A stretch of 62,288 bases of DNA from an uncultured Eubacteriaceae bacterium (GTDB taxonomy: Bacteria; Bacillota; Clostridia; Peptostreptococcales; Anaerovoracaceae). This document shows, piece after piece, positions 32,693-42,452 of this stretch. Location: the NCBI GenBank assembly GCA_903789635.1, contig CAIFEY010000013.1:1-62288 (forward strand), written 5' to 3'. The position numbers were made by a program, and so were the translations under genes. The notes under the pieces are model-generated. The model ran no database searches. It saw nothing but the letters and a program-made list of their open reading frames with translations, and was not told the origin of the DNA. How positions within the stretch are numbered: the first letter of the stretch is position 1; each line of letters opens with the position of its first letter.

Positions 32693-35080
32693 CTACTCGT
32701 CCTTCATCTTGACCAGGGTCACGCCGTCGCCACCCTCATTATAGGTGCCGGGGCGGATGGACGCAACATGCGGGTTGCGCCGGAGCAGGCTTCGGATCTC
32801 CTGCTTGAGGATGCCCTCGCCGCGCCCGTGGATGATCGTGACCTCCTTCAGGCCGCTGATGTAGACGTCGTCCATATACTTCTCGACGTCCATCCTCGCG
32901 TCGTCGGCGTTCCTGCCGCGCACATCGACCGACGTGGAGACCGTCATCGTCTTCTGGCGCTTGATGCCGTTCATGCTGCGGTTACTCACGGTCTTCTTCT
33001 TATTCGCCTTGGCCGAGCCGTCGTTCAGGAGCACGAGGTCCTGCAGTTTCACGGTCATCTTGGCGATGCCGAGCTGCACGACGACCTGGTCCTTCTCGTC
33101 CGGCAGGGTCAAGAGGTCTCCCTTCTGGTGCAGGGACAAAACCTCCACGCGGTCTCCGACCGCAAGCTGCGAGGCATCAACCGGGTTGCTGTTCACGCGC
33201 TGGACGATGTGCTCCGCGTAGCGCTTCTCCTTCTTTCCGAGCTTGTGCTTGCTCTTCGCGAGCGCCTTGTTCCGCTCGCCCAGGCTGTCCATCTTCTGGA
33301 TCTTGTTCAGCTCCTTCTGGACGTCGTGCGCGGTGTCGCGCGCATCCTTCAGGATCCGCCTGGCCTGGCGCCTCGCGTCGACCAGGATCTCGTCCTTCTC
33401 CTTCTCCAGGCGCGCCTTCTCGCGCTCGAACTGCTCGCGCTCCTCCTTCATGGAGGCGTAGATGCGGTCCGCCTCGCGGCGCTCCTCCTCGGCCTTGCGC
33501 TTGTCCTCGTCGATCGCGGAGATGACCTCCTCGAACTCGAGGTCACCGCTCTCGATCATGCGGGATGCGCGGTCGATGATCCGCTTGGGAAGCCCGAGTT
33601 TCTTGGAGATCTCGAACGCGTTGGAACGGCCCGGCACGCCGATCATCAGGCGGTAGGTCGGGCTCAGCGTCTCGACGTTGAACTCCATCGACGCGTTCTC
33701 GACGTCGTCCGTAGAGAGCGCATACTTCTTCACCTCGTTGTAGTGCGTGGTCGCGGCCGTCGTCGCCTTTCGCTGGCGCAGCTCCTCCAGCACGGACACG
33801 GCGAGCGCGGCGCCCTCGGTCGGGTCGGTTCCGCCGCCGAGCTCGTCCAGCAGGACCAGCGTGCGCTCGTCCGCCTTCCTCGTGACGAACACGATGTTCT
33901 TCATGTGCGAGGAGAAGGTCGACAGGCTCTGCTCGATGCTCTGCTCGTCGCCGATGTCGGCAAAGATGTACTGGTAGATCGGCAGTTTGCTCTGCGAGGA
34001 CGCCGGGATGTGCAGCCCGCTCTGGGCCATCAGCTGGAGCAGTCCGATCGTCTTCAGGGTCAGGGTCTTTCCGCCGGTGTTCGGACCCGTGATAACTAAA
34101 GTGTGGTAGCTCCCGCCGAGCTCGACGTTGACCGGGACGGCCTTCTCGGGATCCAGCAGCGGATGGCGCGCGTCTCTTAGGATCAGCGGCCCTCCCGGGA
34201 CGATCTCCGGCGCCGCGCCCTGCATCCTGCAGCTGAGCTTGCCCTTGGCCATGATGAAGTCGAGCTCAGTGATCAGCTCCTGGTTGTGCTGGATGTCGAC
34301 ACCGACCTCGCCGACGTGCTCGGAGAGGTCTCTTAAGATCTTCTGTATCTCCTCCTGCTCGGCGAGCTGCAGCTCCTTCAGCTCATTGTTCATATCGATA
34401 ATAACCTGCGGCTCGATAAACAGAGTCGATCCGGCCTTGCTCTGGTCGTGGACGATGCCCGGGAACCTCGCCTTATACTCGCTCTTGACCGGGATGACGT
34501 AGCGGCCGTCACGCATCGTGACGATCGCGTCACGGAGGTAAGGCGCGTTGGATGCGCTGCTCGCGATCTTCTCGAGGCGCCTCCGGATCTGCTCGTTGAC
34601 GAGCTGGATATTGCGGCGGATTTCATAGAGGTCACGCGACGCCCGGTCCGCGATCTCGTCCTCGGAGAGAATGCAGCGGTCGATGTCCGACTCGAGCTGC
34701 GGGTGCAGGCGGATCAGGTCGACGAGCTCGCGCACGTGCGGGAGCTCCGGCAGGTCGCCCTTCATGAACGTGATGACCTGCTTCGCGATCTTGAGGTCCG
34801 ACAGGACCTGAAGCAGCTGGCGCGTCGTCAGCACGCCGCCCTTCCTGGCCAGGCTGACCGCGTCGGAGACATTGTAGAGGCCCTCGGTCGGCAGTGCTCC
34901 TTTACGCACAATAAGGTCAACCGCTTCCGTGGTTGACCTCAGGCCTTCTTCAATATCTCTTCTGTCGCTTCCCGGCGTCAGGTGCTCCGCCATCGCGCGG
35001 GACAGTTCCGAACCGGTCTCCTGCGCGAGCATCGCGATGATTTTTTGATATTCCAGGATTTCAAGTACTCGTTTATTCAT
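32693..35080 (-). CDS. mutS2: MutS2 family ATPase/endonuclease
   Basis: A 795-residue protein. The N-terminal third is the MutS core (clamp helices); Walker A GPNTGGKT is at about residue 332, Walker B in TLVLLDELGGGTDPTEGAAL; then a long charged coiled coil (about 510-620), a KOW-like segment, and a C-terminal Smr domain (about 715-790) with VDVRGRN and the HGRGEG motif. In Bacilli this protein acts on collided ribosomes (splitting them) and in Helicobacter it suppresses recombination; which applies here is unknown. It lacks the mismatch-binding domain I of MutS. The gene follows zapA by 75 bases. Confidence 0.95.
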   Translation of the reverse strand: MNKRVLEILEYQKIIAMLAQETGSELSRAMAEHLTPGSDRRDIEEGLRSTTEAVDLIVRKGALPTEGLYNVSDAVSLARKGGVLTTRQLLQVLSDLKIAKQVITFMKGDLPELPHVRELVDLIRLHPQLESDIDRCILSEDEIADRASRDLYEIRRNIQLVNEQIRRRLEKIASSASNAPYLRDAIVTMRDGRYVIPVKSEYKARFPGIVHDQSKAGSTLFIEPQVIIDMNNELKELQLAEQEEIQKILRDLSEHVGEVGVDIQHNQELITELDFIMAKGKLSCRMQGAAPEIVPGGPLILRDARHPLLDPEKAVPVNVELGGSYHTLVITGPNTGGKTLTLKTIGLLQLMAQSGLHIPASSQSKLPIYQYIFADIGDEQSIEQSLSTFSSHMKNIVFVTRKADERTLVLLDELGGGTDPTEGAALAVSVLEELRQRKATTAATTHYNEVKKYALSTDDVENASMEFNVETLSPTYRLMIGVPGRSNAFEISKKLGLPKRIIDRASRMIESGDLEFEEVISAIDEDKRKAEEERREADRIYASMKEEREQFEREKARLEKEKDEILVDARRQARRILKDARDTAHDVQKELNKIQKMDSLGERNKALAKSKHKLGKKEKRYAEHIVQRVNSNPVDASQLAVGDRVEVLSLHQKGDLLTLPDEKDQVVVQLGIAKMTVKLQDLVLLNDGSAKANKKKTVSNRSMNGIKRQKTMTVSTSVDVRGRNADDARMDVEKYMDDVYISGLKEVTIIHGRGEGILKQEIRSLLRRNPHVASIRPGTYNEGGDGVTLVKMKDE

Positions 35081-35155
35081 AGGCAGTGATTACAATCCCT
35101 TTTATATTTCTCGATTATTTCTCGTTCTTCTTATCGTTCTTCGATATTTTCCAGG

Positions 35156-35668
35156 TTATTTTTCCTTATTGTCCTTGCCGTCGGTGCTGTCCGTGCGGGC
35201 GGACAGGCCGCTCTGGTTCATCTTCTCGAGCTCGCTCTTCAGCTGGATGTTCTCCATCTGCAGGTCGAAGATCGAGTTCTCGTACTCGGCGCACTTCTTC
35301 TCCAGGTCGCGGCGGGCGTTCTGCTCGTTCTGGCGCTCCGCCTTCATCTTGTCCATCTGCTCCCTGGCCTTGACGTAGGAGTCCTTGGTCTCCTCCATCG
35401 TGTGCGCGTACTGCCGGCTCTCGTTCAGCACCTTCTCGTGCTCGGCGCGGAGGCGGTCCAGCCTCGAGAGGACGTCAAAGTATTCCTCGGCAATATTCAG
35501 GCAGGTTAAAGCCGGAACGCCGCTGACGGATCCCCCGCCCGCGACCTTCGCGATCAGCTTCATCTTCTCGTCCACGTAGGACGCGATCTTCTCGATCTCC
35601 TCCGGTGTCTTATCCCCGGTAATGTTGTATTCCTGTCCGAAGATCCTAACTTTTACACTGTCTGCCAT
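35156..35668 (-). CDS. zapA: Cell division protein ZapA
   Basis: A 170-residue FtsZ-associated protein. The N-terminal ZapA domain (VRIFGQEYNITGDKTPEEIEKIASYVDEKM, residues 7-36) is followed by a long coiled coil (about 60-155), which is longer than in most ZapA proteins (about 90-110 residues). It bundles FtsZ filaments at midcell. Placed near ftsZ and just before mutS2, a common clostridial order. Confidence 0.9.
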   Translation of the reverse strand: MADSVKVRIFGQEYNITGDKTPEEIEKIASYVDEKMKLIAKVAGGGSVSGVPALTCLNIAEEYFDVLSRLDRLRAEHEKVLNESRQYAHTMEETKDSYVKAREQMDKMKAERQNEQNARRDLEKKCAEYENSIFDLQMENIQLKSELEKMNQSGLSARTDSTDGKDNKEK

Positions 35669-35980
35669 ACTGCATCCACCTTTATCATCTGCCGCGGGTA
35701 TTCTCCCGCGGACGGTTCATGTATCCGTATATCCGTAAATGTATCCAAATAATGTCTTAAAATGCTGCGTTTGCTGTGAGCTGCGGCCAATGAGGCCAAT
35801 GCGGCCGCCTGAGCAGGTGCCGCGGGCCGGTTCTCTGATCTGCCGCGGACTGCCGCGCCGCCGCCCTCTTCATCATACCACGGCCGCGCGCGGAAAAACA
35901 CCCTCCCGGCATTCCGAAAAGCCAAGAGGAAGTTCAGCAGAGGAAGATCATATTCCCCGCCGCCCTGAACAGAAAGAACC
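35669..35980. other. Gap between the RNA methyltransferase and zapA genes
   Basis: No gene and no clear repeat was seen. GC-rich bases 35780-35900 give only fortuitous frames. Confidence 0.4.
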
Positions 35981-36832
35981 TTAGTGCCTGCCGCGGATCG
36001 CCTCGTACATCAGGATCCCGGCCGCGACGCTCGCGTTCAGGGATTCTAAAGGCCCCGCCATCGGGATCGTCACGCGCACGTCGGCTCCCTCAAGGAACGC
36101 GGTCTGTACCCCGTTCCCCTCGTTTCCGATGACGAGCGCGGTGCCGCTCTGAAGGCCGGCCTCGTAGTACGGGTAGGCGCCGTGCACGTCGGTCACGGCG
36201 ATCCTCCTTCCGGTCCGGTGCGCGAGTTCGATCGCGTCCTCCGCGCTCTCGACCGTGAAGATCGGGAGTCTCAGCAGCGATCCCGCGGCCGCACGGACCG
36301 TCTTAGGCGCGTACACGTCGGCGGTCCCTTTCACACAGACGACGGCCTCGTATCCCGCGCCCTCGGCGGTGCGAATAATGGTCCCGATGTTGCCCGGGTC
36401 CTGCAGGCGGTCCAAAATGACGAGGTTGCGGAGGTTTCTGTCGGTTCCGTCACCGCCGTCACCACCGTCAGAACCGGAGGCGGCTGAGCCTTCTGCATCA
36501 GCCCTGTCCAGCTCGTCGATGGTCTCCTGGCTGTATTTCCTTTGTCTGGCGACGGCGAGGACGCCCATGCTGGTCTCGGTGTCGGTCAGCTGGCTGAAGA
36601 GCTCACGGCTGAACAGATACGTCGCGCGGAAGTTCCAGTCCTCCGCGTGCCTGGCCAGGCGCGTGCCCGCGCAGAAGATCAGGTCCTCCGCAAGCCCCGC
36701 GCGGACGGCCTCGGCGCAGAGGTTGTCGCCCTCGACCAGGAAACGGCCCTCCTTCTGGCGGTGCTTCTTATGCAGAAGCTTCCTGCAGTCCTTGTAGACC
36801 GGATTTTCCTTCGATGTGACCGTTGTGACCAT
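35981..36832 (-). CDS. TrmH/SpoU family RNA 2'-O-methyltransferase (YsgA-like)
   Basis: A 283-residue SPOUT methyltransferase with an N-terminal substrate-binding domain (NPVYKDCRKLLHKKHRQKEGRFLVEG) and the C-terminal knot: LVILDRLQDPGNIGTIIRTAEGAGY (motif 1), ALVIGNEGNGV (motif 2) and IPMAGPLESLNASVAAGILMYEA (motif 3). A glycine/aspartate-rich insert (SAASGSDGGDGGDGTDRN) sits before motif 1. Target RNA, rRNA or tRNA, is unknown. AGGAG lies before the ATG. It is the next gene after ftsZ. Confidence 0.92.
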   Translation of the reverse strand: MVTTVTSKENPVYKDCRKLLHKKHRQKEGRFLVEGDNLCAEAVRAGLAEDLIFCAGTRLARHAEDWNFRATYLFSRELFSQLTDTETSMGVLAVARQRKYSQETIDELDRADAEGSAASGSDGGDGGDGTDRNLRNLVILDRLQDPGNIGTIIRTAEGAGYEAVVCVKGTADVYAPKTVRAAAGSLLRLPIFTVESAEDAIELAHRTGRRIAVTDVHGAYPYYEAGLQSGTALVIGNEGNGVQTAFLEGADVRVTIPMAGPLESLNASVAAGILMYEAIRGRH

Positions 36833-36912
36833 AGTTCTCCTGCCTTTGCTGCCGTGCTTACCGCATGCGCAGCCTCTATGATTTCCAAATTATTCCGCGC
36901 ATACGGTGAAAA

Positions 36913-36940
36913 ATAAAGCCGGCATAGGCACCGGCTTTAT
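36913..36940 (-). terminator. Terminator after ftsZ
   Basis: ATAAAGCCGG (36913-36922) pairs perfectly with CCGGCTTTAT (36931-36940), followed on the minus strand by TTTT. It closes the dcw cluster. Confidence 0.9.
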
Positions 36941-36976
36941 CTGCTTATCTGCTTGATCTAATTATTTAATAACTCG

Positions 36977-38110
36977 TTATTTATTCAGGAACGTCGGGAT
37001 GTCGAACTTGGAGTCCGCCGGATCCTCGCTGCGTGTGCTGTTGAAGATGTCGTCCAGCGTGACTTCCCTGCCGCGCAGACCGTTCTGCGTGGTGACGGTG
37101 CGGCGGTTGTTCATCGCCCTAGGCGTCTGGTAGTTATCCGGCCCTTCTTCCAGTCCGTTGCTGCCGAATCCGGTCGCGATTACGGTGATGGACAGCTCGT
37201 CCTTCATCTCCTCGGTCACGGATGCACCGAAAATCAGGATCGCGTCGTCCGCAGCCTGCTCCTCGACCTGGCTGGCGATCTCGTTGACCTCCATCATGCC
37301 CAGGTCGTAGCCGCCTGCCACGTAGAGCAGGATCGCCTTGGCGCCGTCGATTCTCGTCTCGAGCAGCGGGCTCTCGATCGCAGCCTGGACAGCGTCCTTG
37401 GCTCTCGTCTCGCCTTTGCCCTTGCCGATACCCATATGCGCGATGCCGCGGTCGGTCATGACCGATCTTACATCCGCGAAGTCCACGTTGATCAGAGCGT
37501 CCTGAGAAATCAGATCGGAGATGCCCTGAACACCCTGGCGCAGGACGTCGTCCGCCATCGCGAACGCCTGCAGAAGCGACGTGTTCTTCTCACTGTTCTC
37601 TACGAGCTTGTCGTTCGGCACGATGACCAGAGAGTCGACGTACTTCTTCAGGAACTGCAGACCCTTCTCGGCCTGCTGCATTCTCTTGCGTCCCTCGAAC
37701 GTGAACGGCTTGGTGACTACGCCGACGGTCAGGATGCCCATGTCCTTGGCCGCCTTGGCGATGATCGGTGCCGCACCGGTTCCGGTGCCGCCGCCCATGC
37801 CCGCGGTGATGAAGACCATGTCGCTTCCCTTGATCAGCTGCACGATGTCGTCCAGCGTCTCCTCCGCGGAGTGCTGTCCGATCTCCGGGTTTCCGCCCGC
37901 GCCGAGTCCCTTGGTCAGTTTTTCACCAATCTGGACCTTCGTCTCCGCATTACTCTTCTTCAGCGCCTGCTGATCTGTATTGACTGCTATGTAGTCGACT
38001 CCGCCGAGTCCGCTCTCGATCATCCGATTGACCGCATTGCACCCGCCTCCGCCGACTCCGATTACTTTCAGAACCGCAGACGTGTCCTGTTCATTTTCAA
38101 ATTGCAACAT
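36977..38110 (-). CDS. ftsZ: Cell division protein FtsZ
   Basis: Tubulin-like GTPase forming the Z ring. The 377-residue protein has [13 protein letters not shown], the tubulin signature [10 protein letters not shown] (106-115), the T7-loop [11 protein letters not shown], and the C-terminal [10 protein letters not shown] peptide that recruits partners. The start is ATG at 38110, eight bases after AGGAGG; a GTG two codons earlier is only two bases from it. It is the last gene of the cluster, 107 bases after ftsQ. No ftsA lies between. Confidence 0.98.
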   Translation of the reverse strand: MLQFENEQDTSAVLKVIGVGGGGCNAVNRMIESGLGGVDYIAVNTDQQALKKSNAETKVQIGEKLTKGLGAGGNPEIGQHSAEETLDDIVQLIKGSDMVFITAGMGGGTGTGAAPIIAKAAKDMGILTVGVVTKPFTFEGRKRMQQAEKGLQFLKKYVDSLVIVPNDKLVENSEKNTSLLQAFAMADDVLRQGVQGISDLISQDALINVDFADVRSVMTDRGIAHMGIGKGKGETRAKDAVQAAIESPLLETRIDGAKAILLYVAGGYDLGMMEVNEIASQVEEQAADDAILIFGASVTEEMKDELSITVIATGFGSNGLEEGPDNYQTPRAMNNRRTVTTQNGLRGREVTLDDIFNSTRSEDPADSKFDIPTFLNK

Positions 38111-38217
38111 CCCCACTGCCTCCTTGGATACACATGATAGTATGTTTTATTCTAACATATTATTTCGTTGTTTGCATTACCATTCGATGAATTGAATACA
38201 TGCAGCCTCTCGGATAA

Positions 38218-39471
38218 TTAAGAAACCGACGGAGAGAAATACATATAATTCGATTTTCCTATACTGATTGTGCCTCTGTAGATCTTACTCTTGAACAGCT
38301 TGTTCACAACCTTCTGCAGATTTCCGTCCTTGACGGCCTTCTTCAGCTGTGACGCGCTGCACTTCACCGCCAGCGTCTTGGTGATGTACGCCTTCACGAT
38401 GACGCCCGACATGTTGATCTCGCGGAAGTAGAAGTCGCCCTTCTGCGTCTCCCGGATCATGTCCAGCATGTACTGGAGCGACCCGCTCTCCTCCGCCTGC
38501 AGCTTCTCGCCGACCTTGATCCGGCTCAGCGTCAGCCCCTTCAGCGTCGTGATGTCCGGCTTGACGTCCGTGATGCGCAGCACCCTCGCGTTCTTGTCGA
38601 TCACGATATATTTGTCACCGTACAGCGCCGCCGCGACCTGCCTGCGCTCCGTCACGCGGATGACCAGCGTGGACGGCAGCCGGCTCCGGAACTTCACGTC
38701 GGTGAAGTACGGGTTCTGCAGCAGCTTCTTCTTCAGCGTGCGCCGATTCTCGATCGAGAACAGGTTCACGCCCTTCTGCGCCGTCGCGATGTGGATGACC
38801 TCGCTGTCCGAGTAGTAATGGTTGCCCTCCACCCGGAACACCTTGATGTTGAACACCGGCGACATGAGGAACAGCAGGACGGCCAGAATCACCGCGATCC
38901 CGATCAGCACGCGCAGCAGCCTGTGACTCTTCTTGTGCTTCTTCTTCTTCCGCGGCACCTCGTGGAACTCCGGCGGCAGGACCCCTTCACTCTCGGGTTC
39001 CCGTCCGGATTCGTACTCCGTTCCGTCAGGTGGGACAAAGCCCGCCCGGTCCGTCTCACCGCCTGAGCTGCCGCCCGCCGGGGATTCCTCCTCCCCGGAA
39101 AGCCCATCTTCCAGCGCCGCCTTATTCATTACCGCCGTCTTCCGGTCACGTTCCCGAAAAAACCGCATCGCCTCGTCGGCCGAGGGCTCGTCATGGATGG
39201 ATCCGGTGTTCCAGTCCCAGTCCACGTGAACCGTCGTGCGGCTTAGGTCGACGGAATCGCGCCGCTGAAAGCCGTCCCTCAGCGTCTGCCGGGAAGAGCT
39301 CACGCGCTGCGTCGTGTCGTTATGCCCATCGCCTGACCCGGCGGCGCCGGTTCCGGCGCCCGAACCTGACGGCGAACTCACCGCATCCGCCCCGCGGTCG
39401 ATGCGCGAAGTCGATGTTTCGGCCTTCGGCGTCGTTCCGCCGCCGCGGTCCTCGCTCTTCTCCTCGTCCAT
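38218..39471 (-). CDS. ftsQ: FtsQ/DivIB cell division protein with long cytoplasmic N-terminus
   Basis: A 417-residue bitopic membrane protein. Residues 1-175 are a polar, low-complexity cytoplasmic region rich in Gly, Ser, Asp and Glu; about 176-186 are basic (RKKKKHKKSHR); about 188-209 are the membrane segment (LLRVLIGIAVILAVLLFLMSP); then the POTRA domain (FNIKVFRVEGNHYYSDSEVIHIA) and the FtsQ beta domain. It stabilises the FtsL/DivIC pair and links to peptidoglycan synthesis. Known DivIB proteins have a much shorter N-terminus (about 30-120 residues). AAGGAGG precedes the ATG. Confidence 0.92.
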   Translation of the reverse strand: MDEEKSEDRGGGTTPKAETSTSRIDRGADAVSSPSGSGAGTGAAGSGDGHNDTTQRVSSSRQTLRDGFQRRDSVDLSRTTVHVDWDWNTGSIHDEPSADEAMRFFRERDRKTAVMNKAALEDGLSGEEESPAGGSSGGETDRAGFVPPDGTEYESGREPESEGVLPPEFHEVPRKKKKHKKSHRLLRVLIGIAVILAVLLFLMSPVFNIKVFRVEGNHYYSDSEVIHIATAQKGVNLFSIENRRTLKKKLLQNPYFTDVKFRSRLPSTLVIRVTERRQVAAALYGDKYIVIDKNARVLRITDVKPDITTLKGLTLSRIKVGEKLQAEESGSLQYMLDMIRETQKGDFYFREINMSGVIVKAYITKTLAVKCSASQLKKAVKDGNLQKVVNKLFKSKIYRGTISIGKSNYMYFSPSVS

Positions 39472-39785
39472 GGCGTCCCTCCTTTCTTTTCATTAATATA
39501 TCAATAACAATTTATCAAAATCGTAATTTCCGGCCGCTCCATCGTGAATGCCCACATTGACAGAGATACGAACACGGTCGCAACGATCTGCCAGGAATGA
39601 ATACACGATCGGCACGATCTGCCAGGAATGGATACATGATCGATACGGCCAAATCGTATCTTTTTCAATCGCTGTCAGCCGCCTGTGATCGGCCTGCAGG
39701 CTAGTATTTTCAATACGAATCGCCTATTTACGATTGACGATCGCTCTTCCTCAGTCTATGATAATCCGCATCCGCGATCTGTGCA
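39472..39785. other. murG-ftsQ gap with a 31-bp tandem repeat
   Basis: No gene was seen. ACGATCTGCCAGGAATG followed by an ATACAYGATCG tract is repeated in tandem at 39583-39613 and 39614-39644 with four differences. Confidence 0.7.
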
Positions 39786-40892
39786 CTAACCGCGGTCCAG
39801 GTCCGCCCGGATCGCCCGGTAGATCCGCTCGGTCGAGTTGGACGGCGCGCACTTGGATGCGGCGTCCTCCATCGCGCGGATCTCCTCCGGGTGCTCCTGC
39901 AGGCGGTCGATCTCTTCCATGACCTTGTCCGCCGTGAAGTCCTTCTCCTCGATCAGGATCGCCCCGCCGTGGTCACTTACTGAGCGGGCGTTGAAGTACT
40001 GGTGGTTTCCCGGCACGTTCGGCGACGGCACCAGGATGGACGCACGGCCCGTGACGCAGATCTCCGCGACGGACAGCGCTCCTGCGCGCCCGATGACGAG
40101 GTCGCTCGCGCCGAGGTAGTTCTCCATGTCGGTGATGTAGTCCAGCACGCGGACGTTGTCCTCCAGCTTGACGCCGTCAGATTCCATGTGCTTTAAAACC
40201 GTCTCGTAGTGCATCGTTCCCGTGCAGAAGAGGAACACGAGGTTTTTGCGCCCGTTGAGCCTCTTCATCGCGTCGTACATAACGCGCGTCATCTGGTTCG
40301 CCCCCTGGCTTCCCGCGAACGAGAAGACCACGAAGTCGTCCGGCCCGATGCCGAGCCTCTTCCGGCTCTCCTCGCGGCTGACGCCGAAGAAGCGGTCCCT
40401 GACCGGGTTCCCGACGACCGTCTGCTTGGAAGGCTGCTTGAAGTATTTAGAAGCGTCGCCGAATCCCAGGAACACGCGGTCGACGAACTTCTCCAGGAAA
40501 CGGTTCGCGACGCCCGGGAACGCGTTCTGCTCGTGGATGTAGACCTTGCATCCGTAGCGGTGCGCCGCGTGGATGACCGGGACGCAGACAAATCCGCCCG
40601 TGCCCACAACCGCGTCCGGCTTGAACTTCTTCATGATCCTCAGCGACTGGTTCGATCCGTGCAGGGTGACGAGCGACGTCTTGATGACGCCCGGGATCGT
40701 CTTCTCGAACCATCTGGCCGCGACCAGCTTCATCTCGCAATTCGTCTTCGGGACGATGTCCACCTCCAGGCCCACGTGGTTGCCGATGTACAGCACCTCC
40801 GAGCCCGGTTCCATCTTGCAGACCTCGTCTGCGATCGCGAGGGCGGGATAGATATGCCCTCCGCTTCCTCCTCCAGTGATGATCAGCCTCAT
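39786..40892 (-). CDS. murG: Undecaprenyl-PP-MurNAc-pentapeptide GlcNAc transferase
   Basis: Adds GlcNAc to lipid I to make lipid II at the inner face of the membrane. The 368-residue GT28 enzyme has the N-terminal GGGSGGHIYPALAIA loop (6-20), VGTGGFVCVPVIHAA, SFAGSQGANQMTRVM and the donor-binding IGRAGALSVAEI and PSPNVPGNHQYFNARSV. Complete. It follows ftsW by 267 bases. Confidence 0.97.
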   Translation of the reverse strand: MRLIITGGGSGGHIYPALAIADEVCKMEPGSEVLYIGNHVGLEVDIVPKTNCEMKLVAARWFEKTIPGVIKTSLVTLHGSNQSLRIMKKFKPDAVVGTGGFVCVPVIHAAHRYGCKVYIHEQNAFPGVANRFLEKFVDRVFLGFGDASKYFKQPSKQTVVGNPVRDRFFGVSREESRKRLGIGPDDFVVFSFAGSQGANQMTRVMYDAMKRLNGRKNLVFLFCTGTMHYETVLKHMESDGVKLEDNVRVLDYITDMENYLGASDLVIGRAGALSVAEICVTGRASILVPSPNVPGNHQYFNARSVSDHGGAILIEEKDFTADKVMEEIDRLQEHPEEIRAMEDAASKCAPSNSTERIYRAIRADLDRG

Positions 40893-41159
40893 TTAAGCGT
40901 TTTCTCCTCTAACTGTTACTCTTCGTATGTTCTCTTTATTTCGTATGCTCCGAAGCACTGCTGCCTCTTCGCTTATTTACTCTTTTGCTATTTCTTCACT
41001 TTATAATTATTGTTTTACATTTCCCGTATCCCGCATCTCTGTGCCCATGCGCTTCCGCGGACAAAATCCCAGCCTGCCCGCACACAAGGTTCTGCCAGCG
41101 AGCCGGTTTAGTCTCCGAACGCGTAGACTTTGTCGAAGCAGCGGCAAAGTCAGCCTGCA

Positions 41160-42437
41160 CTAGATGCCGGCCGTCCTGCGGCGGCGCAAACGGACGCGGC
41201 TGTCCCTCTCGGACGAACGGTCCCGGAGCCTGACATCGGACTGCGAAGACCCGGAAGATCCGGAAGACCCCGCCGAAACCTTAGGTGCGATGTGCCGCGA
41301 GACGTTCAGGACGATGCCCATGCCGCCCATGCAGACCCACAGCGTGTTTCCGCCGTAGCTGATGAACGGGAGCGCGATTCCGGTCGGCGGCATCGAGGAC
41401 GTGACGACGGCGACGTTCAGGATGACCTGAAGGCCGATCATGACCCCGCATCCGGCCGCGAGCAGCATGCCCAGGCGGTCCGGCGCGTCCATCGCGACCA
41501 TGAGGCAGCGGAACAGCAGCAGCAGGAACACGCAGAGCAGGATCAGGATTCCGACGAACCCGCACTCCTCGCCGATGATCGACAGGATGAAGTCGTTCTG
41601 CGGCTCAGGCAGGTACAGGTTCTTCTGGATGCTGTGGCCTAAGCCCAGGCCCTTCAGGCCGCCCGTGCCGAGCGCCAGGAGCGACTGCACGACCTGGTAG
41701 CCGTCTCCCCGCGCGTCCGCGAACGGGTTCATGAAGCTCGTCAGTCGCTTGGCCCAGTAGGCGTCGCTGTTTTTCAAAAGCTCGTGCGCCGAGACGACGA
41801 ACACGCAGCCGGCCACGCCGATTCCTGCAACCAGGGTGATCCAGATCTTCTTGAGCCCCGCGACGACCATCATCAGGAAGATGATGCCCGCCAGCGTGAT
41901 CGCGGTCGACAGGTTCGGCTGCTTGGCGATCAGCCCGCAGAAGACCAGGACCAGCAGCGACATCGGCAGGATGGCGCCTTTGACGGTCTTGATCCGCTTA
42001 GCGTCCGCCGAGAAGTACGCGGCGACAAAGATGATGACCGCCAGCTTGGCGATCTCGCCCGGCATGATGCTGATCGGGCCGATGTAGATCCACCTGGTCG
42101 CGCCGTTGACGTTGGTGCCGAGCGGGGTCAGGACCAGGACCAGCAGCAGTGCGCTGAACATCAGGATGTAGAACGACCACCGCCTGAGGTAGTGGTAGTC
42201 CAGCTTGGACATCCCGTACATCAGTCCGAAGCCGATGATCGCCCAGATCGTCTGCTTCTTCAGATAGGAGTACGGCGTTCCGGCGTTGTTCAGCGAGAAA
42301 TAGTAGCTCGCGCTGAAGACCATGACGACGCCGAATATCACGAGCGCCGTGGTCAGGAACACGATGCTGAAGTCGCAGTCCCCCGCCTTGCGGTGAATCG
42401 CAGGGCGCCTCCATTTTTTCCGCAGTTTCTTCCCCAT
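41160..42437 (-). CDS. ftsW: Lipid II polymerase FtsW (SEDS family)
   Basis: A 425-residue polytopic membrane glycosyltransferase working with a class B penicillin-binding protein to make septal peptidoglycan. About ten hydrophobic segments are visible; the SEDS motifs LTPLGTNVNGATRWIYIGP, EIAKLAVI with the catalytic-region acids, and the C-terminal LPFISYGGNTLWVCMGGMGIVLNVSRH are intact. Both ends are very basic (KKLRKKWRRPAIHRK and SRVRLRRRRTAGI). The neighbouring SpoVD/FtsI is the expected partner. SpoVE is an alternative name if the organism sporulates. Confidence 0.95.
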   Translation of the reverse strand: MGKKLRKKWRRPAIHRKAGDCDFSIVFLTTALVIFGVVMVFSASYYFSLNNAGTPYSYLKKQTIWAIIGFGLMYGMSKLDYHYLRRWSFYILMFSALLLVLVLTPLGTNVNGATRWIYIGPISIMPGEIAKLAVIIFVAAYFSADAKRIKTVKGAILPMSLLVLVFCGLIAKQPNLSTAITLAGIIFLMMVVAGLKKIWITLVAGIGVAGCVFVVSAHELLKNSDAYWAKRLTSFMNPFADARGDGYQVVQSLLALGTGGLKGLGLGHSIQKNLYLPEPQNDFILSIIGEECGFVGILILLCVFLLLLFRCLMVAMDAPDRLGMLLAAGCGVMIGLQVILNVAVVTSSMPPTGIALPFISYGGNTLWVCMGGMGIVLNVSRHIAPKVSAGSSGSSGSSQSDVRLRDRSSERDSRVRLRRRRTAGI

Positions 42438-42452
42438 TAAGCCTGTAACCTT

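Noticed and set aside
32675-34099. 474-codon plus-strand ORF, and similar long antisense frames over argS, nadB, murD, ftsW and spoVD/ftsI
   Set aside because: All lie opposite clearly conserved genes and have biased composition without motifs.
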